From Candidatus Uhrbacteria bacterium CG_4_9_14_3_um_filter_36_7 (GTDB lineage Bacteria; Patescibacteriota; Patescibacteriia; UBA9934; GWF2-40-263): DNA of 9,057 nt. Positions 1-6,393 of this stretch are shown here, piece after piece. The stretch covers positions 1 to 9,057 of the forward strand of contig PFWS01000021.1 of NCBI GenBank assembly GCA_002791255.1, written 5' to 3'. The first letter of the stretch is position 1. The number at the start of each line of letters is the position of its first letter. The notes beneath the pieces were generated by a model that was not told where the DNA came from, made no database searches, and worked only from the letters and a program-made list of their open reading frames with translations. The position numbers were made by a program, and so were the translations under genes.

Positions 1-380
1 ATCGGGATCAAACGAGCTTTCCAAGCTGCTTGCATTTTTTTTTGGATCATTTGATCTGTTTCTCCAAGAGATCGTCGTTCACTATGGCCAATAATAACAT
101 AACGACACCTAGTGTTTCGTAACATTTTTGCTGAAATTTCTCCAGTATAAGCACCATTTTCTTGCCAAAAAACATCTTGGCCACCTAATTGAATTTTATT
201 AGATCTACCTAATCCAATGATACCACCTATTTCTTGAAGACTGATAAATGATGGGCAAATAATAAGCTTTGAGAATGAATCTGTATGATTTTTCAAAAAA
301 GATAAAATCGATTGAGTGATTTGTACGCTTTGGCGTGGATCAAGATACATTTTCCAGTTGGCAATAACGTATTTTTTCAT
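1..380 (-). CDS. tpiA: Triosephosphate isomerase, N-terminal half (3' end off the left edge)
   Basis: Triosephosphate isomerase interconverts dihydroxyacetone phosphate and glyceraldehyde 3-phosphate in glycolysis and gluconeogenesis, in the cytoplasm. I translated this frame by hand from the ATG at 380. It opens with the hallmark ANWKMY, giving the catalytic Asn8 and Lys10. It continues with LGGQDVFWQENGAYTGEIS (residues 65-83) and YVIIGHSERR (94-103), whose His99 is the electrophilic catalytic histidine. About 126 residues of a usual ~250 are present. The catalytic glutamate and the phosphate-binding loop lie beyond the window. The start lies 5 bp after the stop of the M16 peptidase gene, so it is the last visible gene of the operon. 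No Shine-Dalgarno sequence is present; only a weak AAGTGG lies upstream. The identification is near certain. Confidence 0.96.
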   Translation of the reverse strand, partial: MKKYVIANWKMYLDPRQSVQITQSILSFLKNHTDSFSKLIICPSFISLQEIGGIIGLGRSNKIQLGGQDVFWQENGAYTGEISAKMLRNTRCRYVIIGHSERRSLGETDQMIQKKMQAAWKARLIP

Positions 381-385
381 ACCAC

Positions 386-1669
386 TTAAAAACGAGTTTT
401 AGGCAAAAAAGCTGCAAAAGCTTGCTTATCTGCAAATGGGCCAATAGCCGCGATACAAAGACGTTCTTCTTGAAAAATTTCTTCTATGATTGCTTTAATA
501 TCTTTTGATCGAACTTGTTCGTATTTTTTTAACCAAGCTTCAATAGATAAAGTCTTTTCAAGAAAAAGCTCTTGACGTGCTATCCATTCGGCCTGACTGG
601 CACTATCCTCAAATTGTAAAGCTGTGCGTCCACGAATATGTTCCCGCGCCCAAGCAATTTCCGAGGCCTTTACTCCATTTTTTTTAAGCAAACGTAATTC
701 TTTAAAAATTGTTTGTAATGCTAAAGTAAATCGTGTTTTATCAAGCCCAGCTTGAATCCAAAAAAAACCAGTATCCTCATAAGTTTCAAATCCTGATCTA
801 ATCATATAAGCAAGCCCTTGGCGTTCGCGTACAGAAAGAAATAACCGCGAACTCATTGCGCCACCTACTATAAGTGCTAATAGTTTAGCAGCTGGCACAC
901 GTGAGTCTTTCATACCAAAAGCAGGAAATCCAATAGCTAACTGAATTTGTTTGGTGTCTTTAAATTGAATGTTCATTCGTAATCCTTTTTCCCATTTATC
1001 CAAAGAAAATGGAACAAAATCTTTGATGGTGTCTTTTTTCGATTTAAGAGTGCCAAATGTTCGTTCTAAAAATGACGACAAAGTTGGATCAATTTTACCA
1101 GCAACCACAACCACCATTCGTGATGGCGTATAATAAGTATCTTGGAAATCAAATAAATCTTGACGCTTCATAGACTCAATACTTTGAGTTGTTCCAGCAA
1201 TCTCCCACCCAAGCGTACTACTAGCAAACAATGTTTCTTCAAGCAGCTCATCCACATGCATAAGTGGATTATCATGATACATGTGAATCTCTTCTAAAAT
1301 TACTTTACGCTCACGATTCATTTCCGATGGTTTAAATAATGAATGAGCAAGCATATCATGCAAAAGCTCGACTCCGAGTTTCTGGTGATGACTTTCGGTT
1401 TTAATATAATATCCTGTAAGATCTTTTCCTGTATAAGCATTAAATTCAGCTCCAATCTCATCAAGCAAGCGGCTTATTTTTATAGCAGATGGTCGTTTTT
1501 TAGTCCCCTTGAACATAAGGTGCTCAATAAAATGAGAAACACCCCGTAAAGACTCTCCTTCATAACGCGAACCAACTTTACATAAAACAAGAACTGTTGT
1601 GGTTTGAGTTCCTTCAAGTGGAAGTAAGTGAATACGTAAACCATTTTTTAATTGTTTTACAAAAGACAT
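386..1669 (-). CDS. M16 family zinc peptidase (insulinase/processing-peptidase-like)
   Basis: This is a 427-residue single-chain M16 metallopeptidase of the usual length for the bacterial processing-peptidase-like group. The inverted zinc motif HFIEH is at residues 46-50: His46 and His50 bind zinc and Glu49 is the catalytic base. The third zinc ligand is in the block ERKVILEEIHMYHDNP, Glu126 or Glu127 by spacing. The second M16 half carries the substrate-binding signature RERQGLAY (281-288) after GGAMSSR. There is no signal peptide, so a cytoplasmic role is expected, for example peptide or misfolded-protein turnover; the substrate cannot be read from sequence. The N-terminus (VKQLKNGLRIHLLPL) matches where family members begin, supporting the start at 1669. 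It lies 7 bp after glyS and 5 bp before tpiA, has no clear Shine-Dalgarno sequence, and ends in TAA. Confidence 0.93.
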   Translation of the reverse strand: MSFVKQLKNGLRIHLLPLEGTQTTTVLVLCKVGSRYEGESLRGVSHFIEHLMFKGTKKRPSAIKISRLLDEIGAEFNAYTGKDLTGYYIKTESHHQKLGVELLHDMLAHSLFKPSEMNRERKVILEEIHMYHDNPLMHVDELLEETLFASSTLGWEIAGTTQSIESMKRQDLFDFQDTYYTPSRMVVVVAGKIDPTLSSFLERTFGTLKSKKDTIKDFVPFSLDKWEKGLRMNIQFKDTKQIQLAIGFPAFGMKDSRVPAAKLLALIVGGAMSSRLFLSVRERQGLAYMIRSGFETYEDTGFFWIQAGLDKTRFTLALQTIFKELRLLKKNGVKASEIAWAREHIRGRTALQFEDSASQAEWIARQELFLEKTLSIEAWLKKYEQVRSKDIKAIIEEIFQEERLCIAAIGPFADKQAFAAFLPKTRF

Positions 1670-1676
1670 AGAATCT

Positions 1677-3059
1677 TTAATGACACATACTTAATTTTTC
1701 TTTGAAATAAGAAACAAGTTCGTCTTTATGAATACGATCCTGCTGCATGGTGTCACGATCACGGATGGTAATACATTTATCATTTAATGATTCAAAATCA
1801 ATGGTTACACAATAAGGGGTTCCAATTTCATCTTGTCGTCGGTAGCGTTTACCAATTGATTGAGTTTCATCATAATCAATCATCCAGTAGGGTCGAAGTA
1901 AAGAAGCTATTTCTCTGGCAACACTTGTAAGCTCTAGTTTTTTGGAAAGTGGTAAAACTGCTATTTTAAAGGGGGCGAGCATTGGTTTTAATTTAAGAAC
2001 CACACGTGTTTCCCCTCGTACTTCTTCTTCGTAATAAGCATCGCAAAGAACTGCAAGCAACGTTCGACCAACTCCAACTGAAGATTCAATTATATGAGGT
2101 GTATAGTGTTCTTTTTTTTCTTCATCAAAATAGGTAAGATCCTGACCAGAAAATTTCATATGCTGACTTAAATCATAATCACCACGGGCATGAATACCTT
2201 CAAGTTCCTTAAAACCAAATGGAAAATTATATTCAATGTCATATGCTTGCTTGGCATAAAAAACTAATCTGTCGTGCTTATGCCACTGAAGATTTTTTGG
2301 ATCAATTCCAAGATCAATATAATATTGAAAACGTGCTTCTCGCAAAACTTCATAGAGAACCATTTCATCCTCAGGACGAGTAAAATACTGCATTTCCATT
2401 TGCTCAAATTCACGCGTACGAAATATAAATTGCCTGGCCGTAATCTCATTACGAAAAGCTTTACCAATTTGGGCAATGCCAAATGGAATTTTAATATGAG
2501 TGGAATCAAGAACATTTTTAAAATTAATATAAATACCCTGACAAGTTTCTCCACGCAAGTAAGCCGGCTCTTTTGTCCAGTCATTTGTAAAATTTCCTAA
2601 ATTTGCTTTGACAAGAAGATTAAATTTATGAGCCTGTGAAAAATCTGATGATCCACATTTTGTACAATTAATTTGAGCGATATGATCATTAAAAAGATTT
2701 TGAATTTCCTGCTCAGACATTTTCTCATCAGCGCTTACACCAATATCTTCAAGAAGATGATCAACACGTGAACGTGTATGACATTTCTTACATTCAGCTA
2801 AAGGATCTGAAAATCCACTGACATGCCCACTGGCTTCCCACACACGTGGATGCATAAAAATACTTGAGTCAAGCCCAACAATATCTTCACGCATTTGAAC
2901 CATGGTTTTCCACCAAAAATTTTTTATATTACTAGCAAGTTCAACTCCTAAGGAACCGTAATCATAAATAGCAGAAAATCCGCCATAAATTTCAGAAGAC
3001 GGAAAAACAAATCCGCGTTTTTTTGCAAGTTGAACCATGGTTTCTAAAGTAACAGACAT
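1677..3059 (-). CDS. glyS: Glycine--tRNA ligase, dimeric single-chain type
   Basis: This enzyme charges tRNA-Gly with glycine using ATP. It is the alpha2 class II form found in archaea, eukaryotes and some bacteria, not the two-subunit alpha2beta2 form. The N-terminal block (residues 1-50) has FVFPSSEIYGG and the motif 1 region YDYGSLGVELASNIKNFWW. Two CxxC pairs (Cys90/Cys93 and Cys132/Cys135) look like a zinc-binding insertion. Class II motif 2 is FRNEI at 202-206 running on to FEQMEMQYF (218-226), and motif 3 is ESSVGVGRTLLAVL (325-338). The C-terminal anticodon-binding domain spans about 363-460, with a normal total length of 460. The start at 3059 lies 3 bp from the frr stop, so the genes are probably translationally coupled. 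No Shine-Dalgarno sequence is visible. It ends in TAA. Confidence 0.97.
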   Translation of the reverse strand: MSVTLETMVQLAKKRGFVFPSSEIYGGFSAIYDYGSLGVELASNIKNFWWKTMVQMREDIVGLDSSIFMHPRVWEASGHVSGFSDPLAECKKCHTRSRVDHLLEDIGVSADEKMSEQEIQNLFNDHIAQINCTKCGSSDFSQAHKFNLLVKANLGNFTNDWTKEPAYLRGETCQGIYINFKNVLDSTHIKIPFGIAQIGKAFRNEITARQFIFRTREFEQMEMQYFTRPEDEMVLYEVLREARFQYYIDLGIDPKNLQWHKHDRLVFYAKQAYDIEYNFPFGFKELEGIHARGDYDLSQHMKFSGQDLTYFDEEKKEHYTPHIIESSVGVGRTLLAVLCDAYYEEEVRGETRVVLKLKPMLAPFKIAVLPLSKKLELTSVAREIASLLRPYWMIDYDETQSIGKRYRRQDEIGTPYCVTIDFESLNDKCITIRDRDTMQQDRIHKDELVSYFKEKLSMCH

Positions 3060-3062
3060 AGA

Positions 3063-3617
3063 TTAAATAGTCATGATTTCTTCTTCTTTTTGTTTACCCA
3101 TTTGTTCAATTTCCTCAATCATCTGGCGTGTCATTTCATCAAGCTCTTCAAAAAGTTTAAATTTTTCATCTTCATTTATTTCTTTTACTTTTTCCATGTT
3201 TAGAATTTGTTCACGAGTTTTTTCACGAACCGACCGTATTCGAACCTTTCCCTCTTCTAAACGTTCTTTCATAAGCTTGACCATTTGTCGTCGTGTTTCC
3301 TCTGTAAGTGCTGGAACTGTTAATCGGATCATTGATCCATCAACAACAGGTTGAATGCCAATATCTGCTTTTTGAATACTGCTTTCAATAGCTTTAAGCA
3401 AAGTTTTATCCCATGGTTCAATAGCAAGTGTACGCGCATCTAAACTATTTATCGAAGCCACACCTTTCATTTCCATAGTTGATCCATAGGCTTCAACTGG
3501 AATTGATTCCACAAGGCCCGGATGTGCTCGACCTGTTCGAATTTGTTGAATTTCGTTATGAGTCCAATCAAGGACTTGGCTAAAGACTGGTTTTTGTTCA
3601 AGTAAAAATCGATGCAT
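3063..3617 (-). CDS. frr: Ribosome recycling factor
   Basis: RRF splits post-termination ribosomes together with EF-G so that subunits can be reused. The 184-residue product has the normal family length. It shows the helical N-terminal arm with IRTGRAHPGLVE (residues 26-37), the beta-domain region VEAYGSTMEMKGVASIN, the block IEPWDKTLLKAIESSI, and the long C-terminal helices (LTEETRRQMVKLMKE, VRIRSVREKTRE and an acidic tail helix). His32 replaces the serine common in proteobacterial RRF, which is a conservative family variation. It sits between the Asp-box lipoprotein gene (11 bp upstream) and glyS (3 bp downstream). Clustering with glyS fits a translation module. The upstream sequence is T-rich with no Shine-Dalgarno match at usual spacing, and the stop is TAA. 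Confidence 0.97.
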   Translation of the reverse strand: MHRFLLEQKPVFSQVLDWTHNEIQQIRTGRAHPGLVESIPVEAYGSTMEMKGVASINSLDARTLAIEPWDKTLLKAIESSIQKADIGIQPVVDGSMIRLTVPALTEETRRQMVKLMKERLEEGKVRIRSVREKTREQILNMEKVKEINEDEKFKLFEELDEMTRQMIEEIEQMGKQKEEEIMTI

Positions 3618-3628
3618 AAAAAATAAAA

Positions 3629-4699
3629 TTATAATCCTTTCTTTTGTTCTTCAAAAAGTTTCATGCCTAAATAAATCATAGACGAATCCTTGGTATCAAT
3701 AATCATTGATGAAACCGACCGAGTACTTGGAAGCTTGCGTGTATCCCAAGTAATACCTGCATCTATGGTTTTATAAAAAGTCGATCCACTAACATAATAG
3801 AGAATTTTTTCGTTCTTAGGATCAATAGCAACCGAACGAATAATCACCTGACCTGGAGAAGTTACTAATTTAATTTGCTCCCAGCTTTGCCCCTGATCTT
3901 GGCTACGAAGAAGCCCAAAACCTGTAGCCGCTACCATAACACTTCCAGTCATATTCTGTGAAACGTCATACACCATATCAGCATTTTTAAAAGGTTCCAA
4001 ATCTTGTTCAAGCGATTTCCATGTTTGACCTGCATCTAAACTTACAAAAAAACCTTCACTTTTTGTTCCTATAAGCACCTTTCGACTATCCGCATGACTA
4101 ATAATAATTTCAACAATTTCTTTTTTTGCGGTAAGTATTTGTGTCCAAGCGCGTCCCTCATTTGTACTCTTAAGTACATCTCCATTGGAAAGTCCTAAAT
4201 AAACATGAGAAGGATTATACCAATCAACTGCTATTTTTGTAGGAACTACTTTTGATCTAACCTCATCATAAATACGCTCAAAACTGCGTCCACAATCAAT
4301 AGTTTTATAAACATATTGATTTTTAAGCACATATACTGTACAAACATTTTTTGTATCAACCGCAACCGAGGGAATAAAACCAGAAGTAAGATTTGTATCG
4401 CGTGGACGTTGCCAGCTATTTGCCCCATCATAACTATAAAATAAACCATCCTCTTTGGTGCCAATATAAAAAACAAGATTATCTGATGGATCCATAATCA
4501 TTGTTTCAATATCTGCTCCTCCTAAATTTCCCACACCTTTTATACTTGGAAATAAAGCGCTTTGATTCCAAGTTTTCCCTTGATCTGTTGATTTAAATAT
4601 TCCGCCATCCCGACCAGTTTGTTTAGTGGGTAAACAACCAGCCCCAAGGAAAAGAAAAATAATGGGGATAAGAAAAATAGATCGTTGAAAAGAGGACAT
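3629..4699 (-). CDS. Lipoprotein with a seven-bladed Asp-box (BNR/VPS10-like) beta-propeller
   Basis: This is a 356-residue exported lipoprotein. A hydrophobic signal (residues 8-21) ends in the lipobox-like LGAGC, with Cys22 as the predicted lipidation site; Gly at -3 is slightly atypical. Seven Asp-boxes (S/T-x-D/N-x-G-x-x-W/F) start at residues 37, 89, 133, 178, 220, 266 and 311: STDQGKTW, SYDGANSW, TIDCGRSF, STNEGRAW, SLDAGQTW, SQDQGQSW and TIDAGITW. The regular 42-52 residue spacing predicts one closed seven-bladed propeller tethered to the outer face of the membrane. Sialidases, sortilin/VPS10 and the photosystem II assembly factor Ycf48 share this fold. No glycosidase catalytic residues are evident, so a binding or assembly role is more likely. 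It is embedded in a housekeeping operon, 14 bp after holB and 11 bp before frr. The actual function is unknown. Confidence 0.88.
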   Translation of the reverse strand: MSSFQRSIFLIPIIFLFLGAGCLPTKQTGRDGGIFKSTDQGKTWNQSALFPSIKGVGNLGGADIETMIMDPSDNLVFYIGTKEDGLFYSYDGANSWQRPRDTNLTSGFIPSVAVDTKNVCTVYVLKNQYVYKTIDCGRSFERIYDEVRSKVVPTKIAVDWYNPSHVYLGLSNGDVLKSTNEGRAWTQILTAKKEIVEIIISHADSRKVLIGTKSEGFFVSLDAGQTWKSLEQDLEPFKNADMVYDVSQNMTGSVMVAATGFGLLRSQDQGQSWEQIKLVTSPGQVIIRSVAIDPKNEKILYYVSGSTFYKTIDAGITWDTRKLPSTRSVSSMIIDTKDSSMIYLGMKLFEEQKKGL

Positions 4700-4713
4700 A
4701 GGGAAATTAGTAA

Positions 4714-5706
4714 TTAAATCTTTATTACTGGCAAACTTAAAACAATTCTCTCAAGCCCAAGCAATGGGTTTGCATTTTGAGAAATCATTTGGCGCACATA
4801 GCGCAAACAATCAAGAGCCTGTTTCCATATAACAACAGGAAATGAACTAATAGAAGTTTCAATACCTGTGCCAGAAAAATCATTTCTTTGAAGTTCACTT
4901 ACTCCCACGCGAGTCAAAATAATATCACGCAAAAAACTTTCCCACTGATCAAGAATTTCTAAAGCTTGCGCTTTTTGATTTAGTTCATCTTTAGGAAGTT
5001 TTTGAAGAAGTAATGAAAACCGTTTATATGGCGCGCTTTTAAGTAAATCTATAAATTGAAAAAAAGATTCTTGATAATCCTGCCAAGCATTTTTGTTTTC
5101 AATAAATGAAAAAGCTATTCCTACCATACCCTGGCAAAGCCGGCTGATTAAATGTGCTTCTTTTGATTCTATTCCCTCTTTTTCAAGAGCTTGCTCAATT
5201 AGCGATTGAGAAACTAAAGAAAAACGCAAAACCTGACAACGCGAAACAATGGTTGCTGGAAGCTCTTTGGTATTTCTGGCTCGTAAAATAAAAATAGTTT
5301 TTTCTGGGGGCTCTTCCAAAATTTTTAAAAGCGCATTGCTAGATTGTGTATTTAAATAAGCGGCTTCTTTTAAAAAAGCAATTTTATAGCCACCTAAAAA
5401 TGAAGAAAGAGAAAGCTGATGGCGAAGTTCGCGCACTTGCTCAACTGTAATCACATTTTTTTCTTTTCCCTTTTCATCAACTAGACGTTCTAAAATAAAT
5501 ACATCTGGATGTGTCGTAGAAAGCGGTTTTAAACCGTTCCCTACATTATTATTAATTAATGTTTCAATAAACCATTCTGCTACTGTTGTTTTACCAACTG
5601 AATCCATGCCAACAAAAAGATAGGCGTGGGAAAGTGTTCCCTGCTTTATTGCTTTATTAAGAAACTCAATAATTTTTCCATGGCCCAAAATCGATTTTTC
5701 ACTCAT
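4714..5706 (-). CDS. holB: DNA polymerase III clamp-loader delta' subunit (AAA+)
   Basis: Delta' is part of the clamp loader that places the beta sliding clamp on primed DNA. The 330-residue length matches delta' (E. coli HolB is 334). Residues 1-32 contain ILGHGKIIEFLNKAIKQGTLSHAYLF, the usual HolB/DnaX opening. The P-loop GMDSVGKTT (33-41) is intact. The Walker B-like strand YKIAFLKEAAYLN has Lys113 where an aspartate is expected, so ATP hydrolysis here is doubtful. SSNALLKILEEPPE (122-135) and the SRC motif (155-157), which supplies an arginine finger, are clear. No zinc-finger cysteines occur, which argues against DnaX. Residues 55-64 (VGNGLKPLST) are encoded by a palindromic repeat also present at 6349-6377 and look like an in-frame insertion. 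It is the first gene of the operon, with no Shine-Dalgarno sequence and a start only a few bases from its predicted transcription start. Confidence 0.9.
   Translation of the reverse strand: MSEKSILGHGKIIEFLNKAIKQGTLSHAYLFVGMDSVGKTTVAEWFIETLINNNVGNGLKPLSTTHPDVFILERLVDEKGKEKNVITVEQVRELRHQLSLSSFLGGYKIAFLKEAAYLNTQSSNALLKILEEPPEKTIFILRARNTKELPATIVSRCQVLRFSLVSQSLIEQALEKEGIESKEAHLISRLCQGMVGIAFSFIENKNAWQDYQESFFQFIDLLKSAPYKRFSLLLQKLPKDELNQKAQALEILDQWESFLRDIILTRVGVSELQRNDFSGTGIETSISSFPVVIWKQALDCLRYVRQMISQNANPLLGLERIVLSLPVIKI
5516..5544. repeat. 29-bp palindromic repeat, diverged copy, inside holB
   Basis: The left arm is GTAGAAAGCGGTTT, then a central T, then AAACCGTTCCCTAC. The arms are complementary at 11 of 14 positions. 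The right arm is identical, apart from one base, to the corresponding arm of the copy at 6349-6377, and both copies are preceded by TC. Read on the minus strand it supplies ten in-frame codons (residues 55-64) of the delta' protein. It is inferred to be an inserted, drifting copy of a dispersed palindromic element. Confidence 0.8.
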
Positions 5707-5720
5707 AAATATGAAAGAAA

Positions 5721-5729
5721 ATTATAACA
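5721..5729 (-). promoter_or_regulatory. Extended -10 promoter for the holB-tpiA operon
   Basis: The minus strand reads TGTTATAAT: a perfect TATAAT (5726-5721) with the TGn extension just upstream. No good -35 box is visible at 16-18 bp, only T-rich DNA, which is typical of extended -10 promoters. The predicted transcription start is near 5714, leaving a leader of only about 8 bases before the ATG at 5706. Confidence 0.65.
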
Positions 5730-5751
5730 AAAAAGGAGAAAATAGAAAAAT

Positions 5752-5779
5752 TTGACTTACTAAAATTTGTCTCTATACT
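5752..5779 (+). promoter_or_regulatory. Sigma-70-type promoter for the coiled-coil gene
   Basis: The -35 TTGACT (5752-5757) and -10 TATACT (5774-5779) are separated by 16 bp, one mismatch from consensus in each box. The predicted start near 5786 gives a leader of about 33 bases that contains no Shine-Dalgarno sequence. It is divergent from the holB promoter, about 25 bp away, so the two may interfere. Confidence 0.7.
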
Positions 5780-5818
5780 ACAAGATATAAAGCTTCTTTA
5801 TTCTTAATTCTTTTTTCT

Positions 5819-6196
5819 ATGACCGACTCAAGAGCAATACAGGACATTTTAGAGATGGTATCCTTTATTAAGGATCATGCGGTAACACATGAAGAATTTA
5901 ATGAATTAAAACAAGATCTTGGTGTATTAAGACAAGATTTAGCAAAAACAAAACATGAATTTAAACAAGATTTAGCAAAAACAAAACATGAATTTAAACA
6001 AGATTTAGCAAAAACAAAACATGAAATTTTTGATCATATAGATGATAAACTTGCAGATCTTCGAGGAGATCTAGTTGTTTTAACACGTAAAGAAGATCGT
6101 AAACTTTGTTCACTTGTAGAAATTTTGCAAAATAAAAAAATTATTTCAGAAGCAGAAAGTAAAACTATTTTTGCCATGGATCCATTTGGACAGTAA
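5819..6196 (+). CDS. Small coiled-coil protein with 11-residue tandem repeats
   Basis: This 125-residue charged, soluble protein has no signal peptide or membrane segment. Residues 1-38 are helical (EMVSFIKDHAVTHEEFNELK). Residues 39-71 are three consecutive 11-residue units, QDLAKTKHEFK twice and then QDLAKTKHEIF, a spacing typical of hendecad coiled coils. The helix continues to about 86. The C-terminal block LTRKEDRKLCSLVEILQNKKIIS (88-110) reads like a compact conserved end. It resembles, from memory, short hypothetical proteins common in Patescibacteria, but I cannot name a family. AT-rich codon use matches the operon to its left and not the lipoprotein gene to its right. A good promoter precedes it; no Shine-Dalgarno sequence is seen. 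Expression is likely; function is unknown, and scaffold or oligomerisation is the only inference available. Confidence 0.8.
   Translation: MTDSRAIQDILEMVSFIKDHAVTHEEFNELKQDLGVLRQDLAKTKHEFKQDLAKTKHEFKQDLAKTKHEIFDHIDDKLADLRGDLVVLTRKEDRKLCSLVEILQNKKIISEAESKTIFAMDPFGQ
5933..6025 (+). repeat. 33-bp tandem repeat, 2.8 copies, in the coiled-coil gene
   Basis: Units start at 5933, 5966 and 5999. The first two are identical over all 33 bp, and the third matches for 27 bp before diverging. Each unit adds exactly 11 residues, so changes in copy number keep the frame. Perfect nucleotide identity, including synonymous positions, implies recent duplication. Confidence 0.93.
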
Positions 6197-6197
6197 C

Positions 6198-6279
6198 GTC
6201 TTTGCAAGGCCAGGTTCTAACCCGTCTTTGCGAGGGAGCGCTAGCGACCGAAGGCCGGCTGAGCCGGTCGAAGCAATCT
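6198..6279. repeat. REP-like intergenic repeat with duplicated CGTCTTTGCRAGG start
   Basis: CGTCTTTGCAAGG (6198-6210) and CGTCTTTGCGAGG (6223-6235) are two copies of the same 13-mer. The second copy leads into a G+C-rich stretch with AGCGCT and GCTAGC palindromes and nested inverted repeats: CGACCG (6245-6250) with CGGTCG (6265-6270), and CCGGC-TGA-GCCGG (6255-6267). It then ends in GAAGCAATCT. This layout resembles the widespread bacterial intergenic repeats that begin GTCATTGCGAGG and end AAGCAATC. That resemblance is from memory. Confidence 0.65.
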
Positions 6280-6280
6280 A

Positions 6281-6325
6281 TTCTTAAAAACAAAACACAC
6301 CCCTTTCGAAGAGGTGTGTCGTTTT
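6281..6325. terminator. Bidirectional intrinsic terminator between convergent genes
   Basis: The stem pairs ACACACC (6295-6301) with GGTGTGT (6313-6319), continues after one C/A mismatch with CTT/AAG, and closes with a TCG loop. On the minus strand it is followed by a T-rich run (TTTTGTTTTT), serving the lipoprotein gene that stops at 6394. On the plus strand it is followed by CGTTTT, a weaker tract serving the coiled-coil gene that stops at 6196. Confidence 0.85.
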
Positions 6326-6348
6326 GGATTTGGCCCGAGGTTGGGGTC

Positions 6349-6377
6349 GTAGGGAACGGTTTGAAACCGTTCCGTAC
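6349..6377. repeat. 29-bp palindromic repeat, near-perfect copy, in the convergent spacer
   Basis: GGAACGGTTT (6353-6362), a central G, then AAACCGTTCC (6364-6373) form a perfect 10-bp inverted repeat. After one G/G mismatch the outer GTA/TAC also pairs. A diverged copy of the same 29-bp unit lies inside holB at 5516-5544. There is no T-tract, so it is not a simple terminator. It lies between the lipoprotein stop codon and the terminator, so it would fold at the 3' end of that mRNA. Confidence 0.85.
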
Positions 6378-6393
6378 AACGGGTGGGCCGAGA

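Noticed and set aside
2264..2600. Overlapping open frames on both strands inside glyS
   Set aside because: They lie wholly inside the conserved motif 2 region of glycyl-tRNA synthetase and show no coding signature of their own.
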